Part shown: one piece after another, positions 22,349 to 42,610 of the stretch
Position numbering within the stretch: position 1 is the first letter of the stretch
Layout: every line of letters begins with the position of its first letter
Assembly (NCBI RefSeq): GCF_001190925.1
Contig: NZ_CP011072.1
Location: forward strand, 4,464,001 to 4,528,000
Source: Azoarcus sp. CIB
GTDB taxonomy: Bacteria; Pseudomonadota; Gammaproteobacteria; Burkholderiales; Rhodocyclaceae
DNA length: 64,000 nucleotides
Reading direction: 5' to 3'
Notes under the pieces: generated by a model
What the model was told of the DNA's origin: nothing
Seen by the model: the letters and a program-made list of their open reading frames with translations, nothing else
Database searches by the model: none
Translations under genes and position numbers: made by a program

Positions 22349-23136
22349 TCACCCCTGCTTTCTTGCGGCTGCTTGGCCTGCCCTTCAGCACCGCCACGGC
22401 GTGCGGGACGGCGACCGGGGCGACCTTCACCCTCGGCACCGCGCGGCGCGCCGCGTCGGCCCCGACGAGCCTCGTTCTCGTTTTCGACGACTGCCGGACG
22501 CTCATTACGACCGAGCATCTCGCCCTTATAGACCCAAACCTTGATGCCGATGATGCCGTAAGTCGTGCTTGCTTCCGCGACCCCGTAGTCAATGTCGGCA
22601 CGCAGGGTATGCAGCGGCACGCGACCTTCGCGGTACCACTCCGTGCGCGCGATCTCGGCGCCGTTGAGGCGACCGGCGCTCATGATCTTGATGCCTTGTG
22701 CACCAAGACGCATCGCGTTCTGCATCGCGCGCTTCATGGCGCGGCGGAACATGATGCGCTTCTCGAGCTGCTGGGCGATCGAATCGGCGATCAGCTTGGC
22801 ATCGACTTCCGGCTTGCGCACTTCCTCGATATTGACGTGCACCGGCACACCCATGATCTTCTGGAGCTCGCGCTTCAGCAGCTCGATGTCTTCGCCCTTC
22901 TTGCCGATCACTACACCGGGGCGCGCACTGAATAGCGTTATGCGCGCGTTCTTGGCCGGACGCTCGATGATGATGCGACCGACCGATGCGTGCGCAAGCT
23001 TCTTCTTCAAGAAGTCGCGAACCTTGATGTCCTCGTGCAGCATCTTGGAGTAGTCGCGGCTCGAAGCGAACCAGCGGGAGCTCCAGTCGCGCGTAACCGC
23101 CAGACGGAATCCGGTCGGATGAATTTTCTGACCCAT
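22345..23136 (-). CDS. rpsC: 30S ribosomal protein S3
   Basis: 263 aa, about 30 longer than E. coli S3 because of a C-terminal arginine, glycine and glutamate-rich tail after residue 215 ([20 protein letters not shown] and onwards). The KH domain contains [17 protein letters not shown]. It forms part of the mRNA entry channel. The disordered basic tail is common in betaproteobacteria as far as I recall. Confidence 0.98.
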   Translation of the reverse strand: MGQKIHPTGFRLAVTRDWSSRWFASSRDYSKMLHEDIKVRDFLKKKLAHASVGRIIIERPAKNARITLFSARPGVVIGKKGEDIELLKRELQKIMGVPVHVNIEEVRKPEVDAKLIADSIAQQLEKRIMFRRAMKRAMQNAMRLGAQGIKIMSAGRLNGAEIARTEWYREGRVPLHTLRADIDYGVAEASTTYGIIGIKVWVYKGEMLGRNERPAVVENENEARRGRRGAPRGAEGEGRPGRRPARRGGAEGQAKQPQESRGE

Positions 23137-23145
23137 ATTTTCCCC

Positions 23146-23475
23146 TTACTCCCCGACGGTCACGTAGACATGGCAGGTCGGCTTCAGGATGCGGTTGCCG
23201 CGCCCTTTAGCGCGCGCCGTGAACCGCTTCAGCGACGTGCCTTCCTCGACGTAGATCGTCTTCACCTTGAGGGTGTCGATGTCTGCGCCATCGTTGTGTT
23301 CGGCGTTCGCGATCGCCGACTCGACGACCTTGCGGATGATCTGCGCGCCCTTCTTCGGCGAGAAGGCGAGAATGTTCAGGGCCTGATCAACCGGCTTGCC
23401 CCGCACCTGGTCCGCAACCAGCCGGCCTTTCTGGGCCGACAGGCGAACACCGCGGAGGATTGCTTTGGTTTCCAT
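23146..23475 (-). CDS. rplV: 50S ribosomal protein L22
   Basis: 109 aa, with the long hairpin that lines the exit tunnel ([20 protein letters not shown]). No tunnel-hairpin deletion, the sort associated with macrolide resistance, is visible. Confidence 0.98.
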   Translation of the reverse strand: METKAILRGVRLSAQKGRLVADQVRGKPVDQALNILAFSPKKGAQIIRKVVESAIANAEHNDGADIDTLKVKTIYVEEGTSLKRFTARAKGRGNRILKPTCHVYVTVGE

Positions 23476-23484
23476 GGTGACTCC

Positions 23485-23760
23485 TTACCTCTTCGCCTTC
23501 TTGCTCGCTGCATGACCCTTGAACGTACGGGTCAGCGCGAACTCGCCCAGCTTGTGGCCGACCATGTTCTCGGAGACGAACACCGGAACATGCTGGCGAC
23601 CGTTATGCACCGCGATCGTGAGACCGACGAAGTCGGGCAGCACCGTGGAACGGCGCGACCACGTCTTGATCGGACGCTTGTCGTTGCTCACCCGCACGGC
23701 GTCGACCTTCTTCAGGAGGTGCGCGTCGACAAACGGGCCTTTTTTGATTGAACGTGCCAT
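23485..23760 (-). CDS. rpsS: 30S ribosomal protein S19
   Basis: 91 aa, [20 protein letters not shown] at the N-terminus and [19 protein letters not shown] near the C-terminus. It forms the 30S head with S13. Confidence 0.98.
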   Translation of the reverse strand: MARSIKKGPFVDAHLLKKVDAVRVSNDKRPIKTWSRRSTVLPDFVGLTIAVHNGRQHVPVFVSENMVGHKLGEFALTRTFKGHAASKKAKR

Positions 23761-23770
23761 CTGTTACCCC

Positions 23771-24598
23771 TTAACGCTTGTGACGACGCTGCACGATCAT
23801 GGTATCGGTGCGCTTGTTGCTGCGCGTACGATAACCCTTGGCCGGCTGACCCCACGGGCTACGCGGCACACCACCTTCGCCAGTGCGGCCTTCACCGCCA
23901 CCGTGCGGGTGATCGACCGGGTTCATCGCCACGCCGCGAACGGTCGGGCGGATACCACGCCAGCGGTTTGCACCGGCCTTGCCGATCTTGCGCAGACCAT
24001 GCTCTTCATTACCCACGACCCCGATCGCGGCGCGACACTCGACGTGCACGCGACGCACTTCGCCAGAGCGCAGACGAATCTGGGCATAAGCGCCTTCACG
24101 CGCCAGGAGTTGAACCGACGTACCGGCGGCGCGCGCGATCTGCGCACCCTTGCCAGGCATCATCTCGACGCAGTGGATCGTCGAACCGACCGGAATATTG
24201 CGGATCGGCAGGACGTTGCCCGGCTTGATCGGCGCTTCGGCGCCACTCATCACCTGAGCACCGACTTCCAGACCCTTCGGGGCGATGATGTACGCACGCT
24301 CGCCATCGACATAGCAGACGAGCGCGATGTTCGCCGAGCGGTTCGGGTCGTACTCGATGCGCTCGACACGCGCCGCGATCCCGTCCTTGTTGCGACGGAA
24401 GTCGACCAGACGGTAGTGCTGCTTGTGACCGCCGCCCTTGTGGCGGACGGTAATGTGGCCGTTGTTGTTACGACCGGCATTCTTCGACTGCTTCTCGACG
24501 AGCGCGGCGAGCGGACGACCCTTGTAGAGGTCGGCATTCACCACCTTGACCATCGCACGACGGCCGGCAGACGTAGGCTTGAGTTTTACCAGTGCCAT
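23771..24598 (-). CDS. rplB: 50S ribosomal protein L2
   Basis: 275 aa from ATG 24598 ([19 protein letters not shown]), the universal L2 start. The C-terminal [19 protein letters not shown] contains the conserved histidine near the peptidyl-transferase centre. A longer frame upstream is rejected because it would overlap rplW. Confidence 0.98.
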   Translation of the reverse strand: MALVKLKPTSAGRRAMVKVVNADLYKGRPLAALVEKQSKNAGRNNNGHITVRHKGGGHKQHYRLVDFRRNKDGIAARVERIEYDPNRSANIALVCYVDGERAYIIAPKGLEVGAQVMSGAEAPIKPGNVLPIRNIPVGSTIHCVEMMPGKGAQIARAAGTSVQLLAREGAYAQIRLRSGEVRRVHVECRAAIGVVGNEEHGLRKIGKAGANRWRGIRPTVRGVAMNPVDHPHGGGEGRTGEGGVPRSPWGQPAKGYRTRSNKRTDTMIVQRRHKR

Positions 24599-24603
24599 GA
24601 CTA

Positions 24604-24909
24604 TTACTCCCCGGCCGCGAAGTTGATTTCCTGGCCCGGCCTCAGGCACACGAAGGCCTTCTTCCAGCCTTTGCGACGACCGGTCATCTTGCCGAAGCGC
24701 TTGACCTTGCCCTTCACGTTCGCGATCTGGACCGACTTGACCTCGACCTTGAACAGCAACTCGACGGCAGCCTTGACTTCAGGCTTCGTCGCGCACGACG
24801 CGACCTTGAACACGACCTGCTCGTTCTTGTCGGCGATAAAAGTCGCCTTCTCGGAGATCTGGGGCGCGAGCAGCACCTGCATCAGACGCTCTTGGCTAAA
24901 TCCGCTCAT
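24604..24909 (-). CDS. rplW: 50S ribosomal protein L23
   Basis: 101 aa, with [20 protein letters not shown] and [19 protein letters not shown]. It is the docking site for trigger factor and SRP at the exit tunnel. Its start overlaps the rplD stop by 4 nt (ATGA). Confidence 0.98.
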   Translation of the reverse strand: MSGFSQERLMQVLLAPQISEKATFIADKNEQVVFKVASCATKPEVKAAVELLFKVEVKSVQIANVKGKVKRFGKMTGRRKGWKKAFVCLRPGQEINFAAGE

Positions 24910-25526
24910 TGCCAGGCCTCCTCCATCTTGGCCAGCGCACCCTTGGTCACGATCACGCGATCGTAGTGCACCAGGGCCACCGGATCCGTCTCGCTGACTT
25001 CGAGCACCAGCACCCTGTGCAGGTTACGCGACGACAGGAACAGGTTCTCGTCGAACTGATCCGTGATAACCAGCACGGAGTCCAACCCCATACCCTTCAG
25101 CTTCTGCGACAGAAGCTTGGTCTTCGGCGCCTCGACGCTGAAGTTCTCGACCACCGCCAGACGGTCTTCGCGCGCCAGCTGCGACAGAATCGACGCAACG
25201 CCCGCGCGGTACATCTTGCGGTTCAGCTTCTGCGAAAAATTCTCTTCCGGGGAATTCGGGAAGGTCCGACCACCACCGCGCCACAGCGGACTCGATGCCA
25301 TACCGGCACGGGCACGGCCCGTACCCTTCTGGCGCCACGGCTTACGGGTCGACTTCGCGACCTCGGAACGCCCCTTCTGCGCACGATTACCCGAGCGTGC
25401 GTTAGCCATATAGGCAACGACGACCTGGTGAATCAGCGCCTCGTTGTAGTCGCGCCCGAAGAGCGCATCAGAAGCCTGCAGCGTCGCCGCCTGCACACCC
25501 TGATCGTTCAATACTTTAAGTTCCAT
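24906..25526 (-). CDS. rplD: 50S ribosomal protein L4
   Basis: 206 aa from ATG 25526 ([12 protein letters not shown]). The tunnel loop includes [20 protein letters not shown]. In E. coli L4 represses the S10 operon through the long rpsJ leader; here the sequence before rpsJ is the tuf gene and a terminator, so that loop cannot have the same form. Confidence 0.98.
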   Translation of the reverse strand: MELKVLNDQGVQAATLQASDALFGRDYNEALIHQVVVAYMANARSGNRAQKGRSEVAKSTRKPWRQKGTGRARAGMASSPLWRGGGRTFPNSPEENFSQKLNRKMYRAGVASILSQLAREDRLAVVENFSVEAPKTKLLSQKLKGMGLDSVLVITDQFDENLFLSSRNLHRVLVLEVSETDPVALVHYDRVIVTKGALAKMEEAWQ

Positions 25527-25537
25527 CACGTCCTCGC

Positions 25538-26182
25538 TCAGCCACGGGCCTTGACCGCGGGACGGACGATAACGTCGCCGCCCTTCGAACCCGGCACTGC
25601 CCCCTTGACCAGGAGCAACTGACGCTCGACATCAACGCGAACCACTTCGAGACTCTGCGTCGTGCGGGTCACATTGCCGTATTGGCCAGCCATACGCTTG
25701 CCCGGGAATACGCGACCCGGATCCTGCGCCATACCGATCGAACCCGGGCTGTTATGCGACACCGAGTTACCGTGCGACGCACGGTTCGACGAGAAATTGT
25801 GTCGCTTGATGACACCCGAAAACCCCTTACCGATCGAGGTACCGGTCACATCGACCGTCTGACCGACCGCAAAGAGTTCCACGCTGATCACGTCACCAGC
25901 CTTCAGGCCAGCCAGCTGCGCCGGATCGACAGTGAATTCGCGGAGGGTATGACCGGCTTCAACGCCAGCCTTGGCGAGATGCCCGGCGAGCGCCTTATTG
26001 ACGCGACTCGCACGGCGCTTGCCGAAAGCCACCTGAACCGCGGCATAGCCGTCGGTTTCAGGCGTCTTGACTTGGGTAACGCGGTTATTGGCAACATCAA
26101 GCACCGTCACCGGGACGCTACGACCGTCCTCGGCGAAAATGCGAGTCATGCCAACCTTGCGTCCTACAAGGCCTAGACTCAT
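25538..26182 (-). CDS. rplC: 50S ribosomal protein L3
   Basis: 214 aa, [20 protein letters not shown] at the start and the loop near the peptidyl-transferase centre [20 protein letters not shown]. An early assembly protein of 50S. It is preceded by an unusually long 115-nt gap after rpsJ that contains a hairpin with TATAAT in the loop. Confidence 0.98.
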   Translation of the reverse strand: MSLGLVGRKVGMTRIFAEDGRSVPVTVLDVANNRVTQVKTPETDGYAAVQVAFGKRRASRVNKALAGHLAKAGVEAGHTLREFTVDPAQLAGLKAGDVISVELFAVGQTVDVTGTSIGKGFSGVIKRHNFSSNRASHGNSVSHNSPGSIGMAQDPGRVFPGKRMAGQYGNVTRTTQSLEVVRVDVERQLLLVKGAVPGSKGGDVIVRPAVKARG

Positions 26183-26248
26183 TTTTTTCTCCTGATCCCC
26201 GGTTACGATTGACCGGGCCCTATCACATGAATTGCGCCAAAAGACGCA

Positions 26249-26274
26249 AAGGCCGGATTATACCGGCCTTTTTT
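26249..26274. terminator. Hairpin with TATAAT loop between rpsJ and rplC
   Basis: The stem AAGGCCGG / CCGGCCTT has a 6-nt loop that reads TATAAT on the minus (coding) strand. A run of T residues follows it on the plus strand, while on the minus strand only TTTGCGTCTTTT follows, so it is a better terminator for antisense transcripts. The loop may instead act as a -10 box for the S10 genes (weak -35 TTGCGG, 18-bp spacer). Confidence 0.55.
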
Positions 26275-26297
26275 CAAACTCCGCAAGCGCGGACGAC

Positions 26298-26609
26298 TTA
26301 CTGCAGCTTGATCTCAACGTCGACGCCGGCCGGCAGGTCCAGCTTCATCAGCGCATCGACCGTCTTGTCAGTCGGATCGATGATATCCATCAGACGCTGA
26401 TGGGTGCGAATCTCGAACTGGTCGCGCGAGGTCTTGTTGACGTGCGGCGAACGCAGAAGGTCAAAGCGTTCGATCCGGGTCGGCAGCGGGACGGGACCGC
26501 GAACGACAGCACCGGTACGCTTGGCGGTGTCGACGATCTCGAGCGCCGACTGGTCGATCAATCGGTAGTCGAAGGCCTTCAGACGGATACGAATCTTCTG
26601 GTTTTGCAT
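26298..26609 (-). CDS. rpsJ: 30S ribosomal protein S10 / NusE
   Basis: 103 aa from ATG 26609 ([20 protein letters not shown]). It is both a 30S head protein and the NusE antitermination factor that pairs with NusB. It lies downstream of tuf, separated by a strong terminator-like hairpin, and 115 nt upstream of rplC. Confidence 0.98.
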   Translation of the reverse strand: MQNQKIRIRLKAFDYRLIDQSALEIVDTAKRTGAVVRGPVPLPTRIERFDLLRSPHVNKTSRDQFEIRTHQRLMDIIDPTDKTVDALMKLDLPAGVDVEIKLQ

Positions 26610-26629
26610 GTTGCAGTCCTTAAAAGAGC

Positions 26630-26656
26630 AAAAACCCCGGGGCAACTACCCCGGGG
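26630..26656 (-). terminator. Terminator or attenuator between tuf and rpsJ
   Basis: CCCCGGGG / CCCCGGGG around a 6-nt loop, followed on the minus strand by five T residues: a textbook intrinsic terminator 17 nt after the tuf stop. Because rpsJ lies just 20 nt further without an obvious separate promoter, read-through of a leaky terminator is likely. Confidence 0.85.
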
Positions 26657-26671
26657 GCATTGAACGAAGCT

Positions 26672-27863
<1,192 letters not shown>

Positions 27864-27888
27864 TGTGAGAATCCTCGCTTGAGTTCCG

Positions 27889-29988
27889 TTACTTGCTACG
27901 ATTGCTGATCACCGCCTCCGCAACGCTCTTCGGCGCTTCGGAGTAGTGCTTGAATTCCATCGAGTACGTCGCACGCCCCTGCGACAGCGAACGCAACTGC
28001 GTCGCGTAGCCGAACATTTCGGCCAGCGGCACCTCCGCCTTCACTTCCTTCATGCCGCCAGGCAGATCATCCATACCCTGAACGATACCGCGGCGACCGG
28101 ACAGGTCACCCATGACGTTACCCATGTAGTCTTCGGGCGTCTCGACGACAACCGCCATCATCGGCTCGAGCAGAACCGGGCTGGCCTTGCGCATCGCATC
28201 CTTGAATGCCATCGACGCCGCCATCTTGAACGCGTTTTCATTCGAGTCGACGTCGTGATAGGAACCGTCGAACAGCGTAACCTTCACGTCGACAACCGGG
28301 AAACCTGCGAGAACGCCGGCCGGCAGGGTCTCCTGCAAACCCTTGTCGACGGCGGGAATGTACTCGCGCGGGACCGTGCCGCCTTTGATCGCATCGACGA
28401 ATTCGTAGCCCTTGCCGGTCTCGTTCGGCTCGACCTTGATCCAGACATGACCGAACTGGCCGCGGCCGCCTGACTGCTTGACGAATTTGCCTTCCTGCTC
28501 GACCGCCTTGCGGATCGCCTCACGATAGGCCACCTGCGGCGCGCCGACGTTCGCCTCAACGTTGAACTCGCGCTTCATGCGATCAACGATGATCTCCAGG
28601 TGCAGTTCGCCCATACCCGAGATGATCGTCTGGCCCGACTCCTCGTCGGTGCGCACACGGAAGGACGGGTCTTCGGCAGCCAGACGGCTTAGCGCGATGC
28701 CCATCTTTTCCTGATCGCTCTTGGTCTTCGGTTCGACCGCGACGTGGATCACGGGCTCAGGAAAGACCATGCGCTCGAGGATGATCGGAGCGCTCGGGTC
28801 GCACAGCGTCTCGCCCGTCGTCACTTCCTTGAGGCCCACACACGCGGCGATGTCGCCGGCGAGAACTTCCTTGATCTCGTGACGCTCGTTGGCATGCATC
28901 TGCAGAATACGGCCGATGCGCTCCTTCTTCCCCTTGACCGAGTTCAGCACGGTCTCGCCCGACTGCAGGACGCCGGAGTAAACGCGCACGAACGTGAGCT
29001 GACCGACGAACGGGTCCGTCATGAGCTTGAACGCGAGCGCAGAGAACTTCTCCGAATCATCCGCCTTGCGAACGACCGGCTTTTCGTCGTCATCGGTACC
29101 CGAAACCGGCGGGATGTCCACCGGTGAAGGGAGCAACTCGATCACGGCATCGAGCATGCGCTGCACGCCCTTGTTCTTGAACGCGGTGCCGCACAGCATC
29201 GGCTGAATTTCGCAGGCAATGGTGCGCTGGCGCAGACCGGCGTTGATCTTGTCGGTCGACAGGTCGCCGTTCTCGAGGTACTCGTTCATGAGCTCCTCGC
29301 TGGCTTCGGCAGCCGCTTCGACCATTTTCTCGCGCCATTCCTGCGCATCCGCCTCAAGTTCAGAGGGGATATCGCGGTACTCGAACTTCATACCCTGACT
29401 GGCTTCGTCCCAGTAGATCGCCTTCATACGAACCAGGTCAACGACGCCGACGAACGATTCTTCGGCACCAATCGGGATCACGATGGGCACCGGATTCGCC
29501 TTCAGGCGGGTGCGCATCTGCTCGTATACCTTAAAGAAGTTCGCGCCCTGGCGATCCATCTTGTTCACGAAAGCTAGTCGCGGCACCTTGTACTTGGTCG
29601 CCTGACGCCACACGGTTTCCGACTGGGGCTGAACGCCGCCGACCGCGCAATACACCATGCACGCACCATCGAGCACGCGCATCGAGCGCTCGACCTCGAT
29701 CGTGAAGTCCACGTGCCCCGGGGTGTCGATGATGTTGAAACGGTGCTCGGGGAACGACAGGTCCATGCCCTTCCAGAAGCAGGTCGTCGCAGCCGAGGTA
29801 ATGGTGATACCCCGCTCCTGCTCCTGCTCCATCCAGTCCATGGTCGCGGCGCCATCATGAACTTCACCGATCTTGTGATTCACACCGGTGTAGAAAAGAA
29901 TGCGCTCGGTCGTCGTTGTCTTGCCGGCGTCGATGTGAGCGGAGATACCGATATTGCGGTAGCGCTCAATGGGAGTCTTGCGAGCCAC
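27889..29988 (-). CDS. fusA: Elongation factor G
   Basis: 699 aa translocase GTPase. The P-loop is [13 protein letters not shown] near residue 20, followed by DTPGHVDF and NKMD. Five-domain EF-G length, ending in [20 protein letters not shown]. It sits in the str operon between rpsG and tuf; a hairpin in the 107-nt gap after rpsG may attenuate transcription. Confidence 0.99.
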   Translation of the reverse strand: MARKTPIERYRNIGISAHIDAGKTTTTERILFYTGVNHKIGEVHDGAATMDWMEQEQERGITITSAATTCFWKGMDLSFPEHRFNIIDTPGHVDFTIEVERSMRVLDGACMVYCAVGGVQPQSETVWRQATKYKVPRLAFVNKMDRQGANFFKVYEQMRTRLKANPVPIVIPIGAEESFVGVVDLVRMKAIYWDEASQGMKFEYRDIPSELEADAQEWREKMVEAAAEASEELMNEYLENGDLSTDKINAGLRQRTIACEIQPMLCGTAFKNKGVQRMLDAVIELLPSPVDIPPVSGTDDDEKPVVRKADDSEKFSALAFKLMTDPFVGQLTFVRVYSGVLQSGETVLNSVKGKKERIGRILQMHANERHEIKEVLAGDIAACVGLKEVTTGETLCDPSAPIILERMVFPEPVIHVAVEPKTKSDQEKMGIALSRLAAEDPSFRVRTDEESGQTIISGMGELHLEIIVDRMKREFNVEANVGAPQVAYREAIRKAVEQEGKFVKQSGGRGQFGHVWIKVEPNETGKGYEFVDAIKGGTVPREYIPAVDKGLQETLPAGVLAGFPVVDVKVTLFDGSYHDVDSNENAFKMAASMAFKDAMRKASPVLLEPMMAVVVETPEDYMGNVMGDLSGRRGIVQGMDDLPGGMKEVKAEVPLAEMFGYATQLRSLSQGRATYSMEFKHYSEAPKSVAEAVISNRSK

Positions 29989-30051
29989 GGTTTATCCTGC
30001 CTTCCAGAATTCGCGCTAGGCGCGAAAGTCCAAGTGTCTTATTACAAAACA

Positions 30052-30075
30052 ATCGAGCCCTTGCCAGGGCCCGAT
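30052..30075 (-). terminator. Attenuator-like hairpin between rpsG and fusA
   Basis: On the minus strand ATCGGGCCCT-GGCA-AGGGCTCGAT (10-bp stem with one G-U pair) followed by TGTTTTG. It starts 21 nt after the rpsG stop. Position and shape suggest partial termination that would set fusA/tuf expression relative to rpsL/rpsG. Confidence 0.6.
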
Positions 30076-30095
30076 TAACCGCTGTCCGAAGCCGC

Positions 30096-30578
<483 letters not shown>

Positions 30579-30598
30579 CTATTTCTGAATGCCGACAA

Positions 30599-30976
30599 TT
30601 AGGATTTCTTCGGACGCTTGGCGCCGTACTTCGAGCGCGACTGCTTACGATCCTTGACGCCCTGCAGGTCGAGCGAACCGCGGACGATGTGGTAGCGCAC
30701 ACCCGGCAAGTCCTTCACACGACCGCCGCGAATCAGGACCACCGAGTGCTCCTGAAGGTTGTGGCCTTCGCCACCGATATACGAGATCACTTCGAAGCCG
30801 TTCGTCAGACGAACTTTCGCGACCTTTCGCAGCGCAGAGTTCGGCTTCTTAGGCGTCGTGGTATAGACGCGAGTGCACACGCCACGCTTCTGCGGACATG
30901 CATCGAGCGCCGGCACTTTGCTCTTGACGACTGCAAGTTGCCGGGGCTTGCGGACGAGCTGATTAATTGTTGGCAT
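30599..30976 (-). CDS. rpsL: 30S ribosomal protein S12
   Basis: 125 aa from ATG 30976 ([20 protein letters not shown]). K43 in [11 protein letters not shown] and the lysine of GGRVKDLPG are the streptomycin-sensitive residues. The ATG lacks a clear Shine-Dalgarno sequence (TTCTCAAGCT precedes it), and a TATAAT lies only 16 nt upstream. An in-frame ATG six codons earlier, inside that TATAAT-ATGG, is unlikely. Confidence 0.97.
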   Translation of the reverse strand: MPTINQLVRKPRQLAVVKSKVPALDACPQKRGVCTRVYTTTPKKPNSALRKVAKVRLTNGFEVISYIGGEGHNLQEHSVVLIRGGRVKDLPGVRYHIVRGSLDLQGVKDRKQSRSKYGAKRPKKS

Positions 30977-30992
30977 AGCTTGAGAATTTTCC

Positions 30993-30998
30993 ATTATA
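30993..30998 (-). promoter_or_regulatory. TATAAT directly upstream of rpsL
   Basis: A perfect -10 hexamer on the minus strand with context CCGG-TATAAT-GG and no recognisable -35. If used, the transcript would start about 10 nt before the rpsL ATG, giving a nearly leaderless mRNA. Confidence 0.3.
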
Positions 30999-31069
30999 CC
31001 GGGACAGCCCTTGAGGCCGCCCCGGGCGGTTGATTCCGGCTGAGGCTGACTACGATTGGTCAGTCCACA

Positions 31070-31107
31070 AAAAGAGGCCGGATGTTATCCCGACAAGCCG
31101 GCAAAAG

Positions 31108-31118
<11 letters not shown>
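31070..31118 (-). terminator. Terminator candidate at the end of rpoC
   Basis: AGGCCGG (31118 down, within the last rpoC codons) pairs with CCGGCCT (31081 down) across a 30-nt loop, followed by CTTTTTG on the minus strand. The large loop weakens the case; an alternative inner stem GCCGG/CCGGC exists. Confidence 0.45.
31082..31111 (-). promoter_or_regulatory. Promoter candidate for the str operon, overlapping the rpoC stop
   Basis: On the minus strand TTGACT, 18 bp, TAACAT. The -35 contains the rpoC stop codon (GGT TGA CT) and the boxes lie inside the loop of the putative rpoC terminator. The same arrangement with TAACAT occurs at the rpmJ/rpsM border. Confidence 0.4.
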
Positions 31119-35337
<4,219 letters not shown>

Positions 35338-35378
35338 AAATCACTCCGTCCGGGTGGCTTCGTGGGCATTAACCCGGT

Positions 35379-39512
<4,134 letters not shown>

Positions 39513-39644
39513 GGATGCTCCGGGTAGAGGTCGGACGTCAAAGAGACAGAACACAGCGCCCCGAGGAGATCGGGCCAGGCGATAGGCTTTTGGACACCGT
39601 AACTCGCGCTGGGTTCTGGCTTCTTGGATTTACAAAGCACGAAA

Positions 39645-39672
39645 GGGCTGGCGCCCGGATGAGCGCCAGCCC
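39645..39672 (-). terminator. Attenuator between rplL and rpoB
   Basis: A 10-bp GC-rich stem GGGCTGGCGC / GCGCCAGCCC with 8-nt loop, followed on the minus strand by TTTCGTGCTTTG, a weak T-tract. E. coli has a partial terminator at this same place that lowers rpoBC relative to L7/L12. The 177-nt spacer contains no gene. Confidence 0.75.
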
Positions 39673-39689
39673 CGAGAGACAACTCGGTA

Positions 39690-40064
39690 TTACTTGATCT
39701 CGACCTTCGCGCCAGCGTCTTCGAGTTGCTTCTTGAGCGCCTCGGCGTCGGCCTTCGGAGCAGCTTCCTTGACGGTCTTCGGTGCACCGTCGACCAGGTC
39801 CTTCGCTTCCTTCAGGCCCAGGCCCGTGGCAGCGCGGACGACCTTGATCACTTCAACCTTCTTCTCGCCAGCTGCAAGCAAGACGACGTCGAATTCGGTC
39901 TTCTCTTCAACGACCGCAGCTGCGGCGCCTGCGCCCGGGGCTGCAACCGCCATCGAGGCAGCGGAAACACCGAACTTCTCTTCGAACGCCTTCACCAGGT
40001 CGTTCAGTTCCATCACGGTCATCGAGCCAACGGCTTCGAGGATGTCTTCTTTGCTGATAGCCAT
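39690..40064 (-). CDS. rplL: 50S ribosomal protein L7/L12
   Basis: 124 aa: N-terminal dimer domain, alanine and glycine hinge ([18 protein letters not shown]), and C-terminal factor-binding domain ([16 protein letters not shown]). It forms the flexible stalk that recruits elongation factors, anchored by L10 from the gene immediately upstream. Confidence 0.98.
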   Translation of the reverse strand: MAISKEDILEAVGSMTVMELNDLVKAFEEKFGVSAASMAVAAPGAGAAAAVVEEKTEFDVVLLAAGEKKVEVIKVVRAATGLGLKEAKDLVDGAPKTVKEAAPKADAEALKKQLEDAGAKVEIK

Positions 40065-40103
40065 GTCAAATCACTCCTAAATCGAAACTTTTTCGGAAAA
40101 CGG

Positions 40104-40604
40104 TCAGGCAGCCGCCTCTTCCTCGCGCTTCTTGGCGAGGGCGGCCAGCGTGCAAGCGAAGCCGGTAACCGGCGCCTGCATGACGCCCAGCAGCTTGGCG
40201 AGCAACTCTTCGCGGCTCGGGATCGATGCGAGCGCCTGCACGCCGGCCTTGTCGAGCGTATTGCCCGCATAGGAACCGGCCTTCAGCACCAGCTTGTCGT
40301 TGCCCTTGGCGAAGTCGTTCAGCACCTTGGCTGCAGCAACCGGATCTTCCGAAATGCCATAGATCAGCGGACCAGTCAGCTGATCCGACAACCCGGCGAA
40401 CGGGGTTTCGGCGATCGCACGGCGCACCAGGGTGTTCTTCAGCACACGCAGGTACACGCCAGCTTCGCGGGCCTTCGCACGCAGCACAGTGAGATCACCC
40501 ACTTCAATGCCGCGATACTCGGCCACCGCGATGGTCTGAGCGTTGGCCACCCGTGCCGACACCTCTGCCACTACGGCTTTCTTGTCATCAAGATTGAGAC
40601 CCAC
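40104..40604 (-). CDS. rplJ: 50S ribosomal protein L10
   Basis: 166 aa, [20 protein letters not shown]. The start codon is GTG at 40604 with a full AAGGAGG ribosome site. L10 carries L7/L12 dimers and, in E. coli, represses its own operon by binding the leader. The 233-nt leader ahead of it is consistent with that. Confidence 0.98.
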   Translation of the reverse strand: MGLNLDDKKAVVAEVSARVANAQTIAVAEYRGIEVGDLTVLRAKAREAGVYLRVLKNTLVRRAIAETPFAGLSDQLTGPLIYGISEDPVAAAKVLNDFAKGNDKLVLKAGSYAGNTLDKAGVQALASIPSREELLAKLLGVMQAPVTGFACTLAALAKKREEEAAA

Positions 40605-40837
40605 AGGCCTTTCCTCCTTTCAAGTCCACACGCGAACCACACTTCACGGCTCGCACCCACGGCGACCTGGATCAGGAGCGCGGCCGACGAATCGGCCAGA
40701 ATCCTGTTCTGGGCACACCGTCTGCGCAGGCCATCCGAGGATGCTTAAGCAGTCGCCGGAGCGTCCACACCTGCGGTCTTTGACGATCCGCTCCGCACTT
40801 GCGCGCGAAGCGTCCCAAAGTTCGTTGTACAGCCCAA
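40605..40837 (-). promoter_or_regulatory. rplJ leader, likely L10 autoregulatory region
   Basis: A 233-nt gap without a gene between rplA and rplJ, unusual in this tightly packed cluster. It holds several GC-rich inverted repeats (for example GGCCGA...TCGGCC near 40691-40705). The location is that of the E. coli L10 operator. The exact binding fold was not modelled. Confidence 0.5.
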
Positions 40838-41536
40838 TCAGGCTGCGTTGATGCTCGACGGCTCGACGCGCACGCCGGTACCCATGGTGCTCGACACGGC
40901 GACGCGGCGCAGGTAGACGCCCTTCGAGGCGGCCGGCTTGGCCTTCTGCAGCGCTTCGACGAGCGCGCCGAGGTTCTGCTGCAGCGCCTCGACGGAGAAC
41001 GAAGCGCGGCCGATCGTGGCATGCACGATGCCCGCCTTGTCGGTGCGGTACTGGACTTGACCGGCCTTGGCGTTCTTGACGGCGGTGGTGACATCCATGG
41101 TCACGGTACCGACCTTCGGGTTCGGCATCAGGCCGCGCGGACCGAGGATCTGGCCCAGCTGACCGACGACACGCATGGCGTCCGGCGTGGCAATGCAGAG
41201 GTCGAAGTCGATGTTGCCAGCCTTGACCTGCTCGGCGAGATCGTCGAAACCGACGACGTCGGCGCCGGCGGCGCGGGCAGCTTCGGCCTTGTCGCCTTGG
41301 GCGAACACGGCAACGCGCACGCTCTTGCCGGTACCAGCCGGCAGCACGACGGAGCCGCGCACGACCTGATCGGACTTGCGTGCATCAACGCCGAGATTCA
41401 CGGCGATATCGACCGATTCGTCGAACTTGGCGGTCGCGCACTCCTTCACCAGCGCGAGAGCCTCGGCGACGGTGTAGACGCGATTGGCGTCAACCTTGGC
41501 GCGCAGCGCCTGAACTCGTTTCGAAAGCTTCGCCAT
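40838..41536 (-). CDS. rplA: 50S ribosomal protein L1
   Basis: 232 aa, with the L1 signature [15 protein letters not shown] and [17 protein letters not shown]. It moves with E-site tRNA and represses rplKA translation in E. coli. The start is 2 nt from the rplK stop, so translation is coupled. Confidence 0.98.
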   Translation of the reverse strand: MAKLSKRVQALRAKVDANRVYTVAEALALVKECATAKFDESVDIAVNLGVDARKSDQVVRGSVVLPAGTGKSVRVAVFAQGDKAEAARAAGADVVGFDDLAEQVKAGNIDFDLCIATPDAMRVVGQLGQILGPRGLMPNPKVGTVTMDVTTAVKNAKAGQVQYRTDKAGIVHATIGRASFSVEALQQNLGALVEALQKAKPAASKGVYLRRVAVSSTMGTGVRVEPSSINAA

Positions 41537-41538
41537 GA

Positions 41539-41970
41539 TCAGAGCCCCTCCACCGTGATGCCCATGCTGCGCGCGGAACCGGCGATGGTACGCACGGCGG
41601 CGTCCATGTTCGCGGCGGTCAGGTCAGGCATCTTGGCCTTGGCGATTTCTTCGACCTGAGCACGCGTAATCGAACCGACCTTGTCGGTGTGCGGCTTGGC
41701 CGAACCCGACTTGATGCCGGCCGCCTTCTTGATGAGGACCGTCGCGGGCGGGGTCTTCATAATGAAGGTGAAGCTCTTGTCGGCAAACGCCGTGATCACC
41801 ACAGGAATCGGCAGACCGGGCTCCATGCCCTGGGTCTTGGCGTTGAACGCCTTGCAGAATTCCATGATGTTCAGGCCACGCTGACCGAGCGCCGGGCCGA
41901 TCGGGGGACTGGGGTTGGCCTTACCAGCTGGTACTTGCAGCTTGATATAGCCGATGATTTTCTTTGCCAT
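41539..41970 (-). CDS. rplK: 50S ribosomal protein L11
   Basis: 143 aa, [20 protein letters not shown] with the proline-rich [19 protein letters not shown]. It forms the GTPase-associated centre and senses uncharged tRNA with RelA. First gene of the rplKA pair behind a 104-nt leader. Confidence 0.98.
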   Translation of the reverse strand: MAKKIIGYIKLQVPAGKANPSPPIGPALGQRGLNIMEFCKAFNAKTQGMEPGLPIPVVITAFADKSFTFIMKTPPATVLIKKAAGIKSGSAKPHTDKVGSITRAQVEEIAKAKMPDLTAANMDAAVRTIAGSARSMGITVEGL

Positions 41971-42074
41971 CGCGGCTAGCTCCTATTATGAGTGCAAACG
42001 CGCCGGCATCGACCGGCGCTCCTCGCTTGTGCCCGCACGAGGCGGGCATGTCAGGGCCATGCGGCCCACCTGCT
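41971..42074 (-). promoter_or_regulatory. rplK leader with two hairpins (possible L1 operator)
   Basis: Two perfect 7-bp stems lie in tandem: TGCCCGC/GCGGGCA (42030-42048) and GCGCCGG/CCGGCGC (42000-42019). This is where L1 binds mRNA in E. coli, so a translational operator is likely. The hairpins have no T-tract, so termination after nusG is less likely. Confidence 0.45.
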
Positions 42075-42608
42075 TCAGGTTTTTTCGACCTGACTGAAAT
42101 CCAGCTCCACCGGGGTGGCACGACCGAAGATCGTGACCATCACACGCAGCTTGCTCTTGTCATAATTGACGTCTTCCACGGAACCGTGGAAGTCGGTAAA
42201 CGGGCCTTCCTTGACGCGCACGACCTCGCCCGCCTCCCACAGCACCTTCGGGCGGGGCTTCTCGACGCCCTCCTGCATCTGCTGCATGATCTTCTCGACT
42301 TCCTTCTCGGAAATCGGGGTGGGCTTGTTGGCGGTACCGCCGACAAAACCGGTGACCTTGGGAGTGGACTTGACCAGATGCCAGCTCTCGTCGTTCATGT
42401 CCATCTCGACGAGGACGTAACCGGGGAAGAACTTCCGCTCGGAAATGCTCTTCTGGCCGCTCTTCATCTCGATGACTTCTTCAACGGGCACGAGGATCTG
42501 CCCGAAGGAATCCTGCATTCCCGCGCGCGCGATGCGCTCGACGAGCGCGCGTTGGACGGACTTCTCGAACCCCGAATAGGCATGCACCACGTACCAGCGC
42601 TTCGTCAT
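42075..42608 (-). CDS. nusG: Transcription antitermination factor NusG
   Basis: 177 aa from ATG 42608 ([19 protein letters not shown]). N-terminal NGN domain, then the KOW domain ([20 protein letters not shown]). It binds RNA polymerase and links it to Rho or to the ribosome through S10, also encoded in this cluster. It follows secE by 2 nt. Confidence 0.98.
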   Translation of the reverse strand: MTKRWYVVHAYSGFEKSVQRALVERIARAGMQDSFGQILVPVEEVIEMKSGQKSISERKFFPGYVLVEMDMNDESWHLVKSTPKVTGFVGGTANKPTPISEKEVEKIMQQMQEGVEKPRPKVLWEAGEVVRVKEGPFTDFHGSVEDVNYDKSKLRVMVTIFGRATPVELDFSQVEKT

Positions 42609-42610
42609 GA

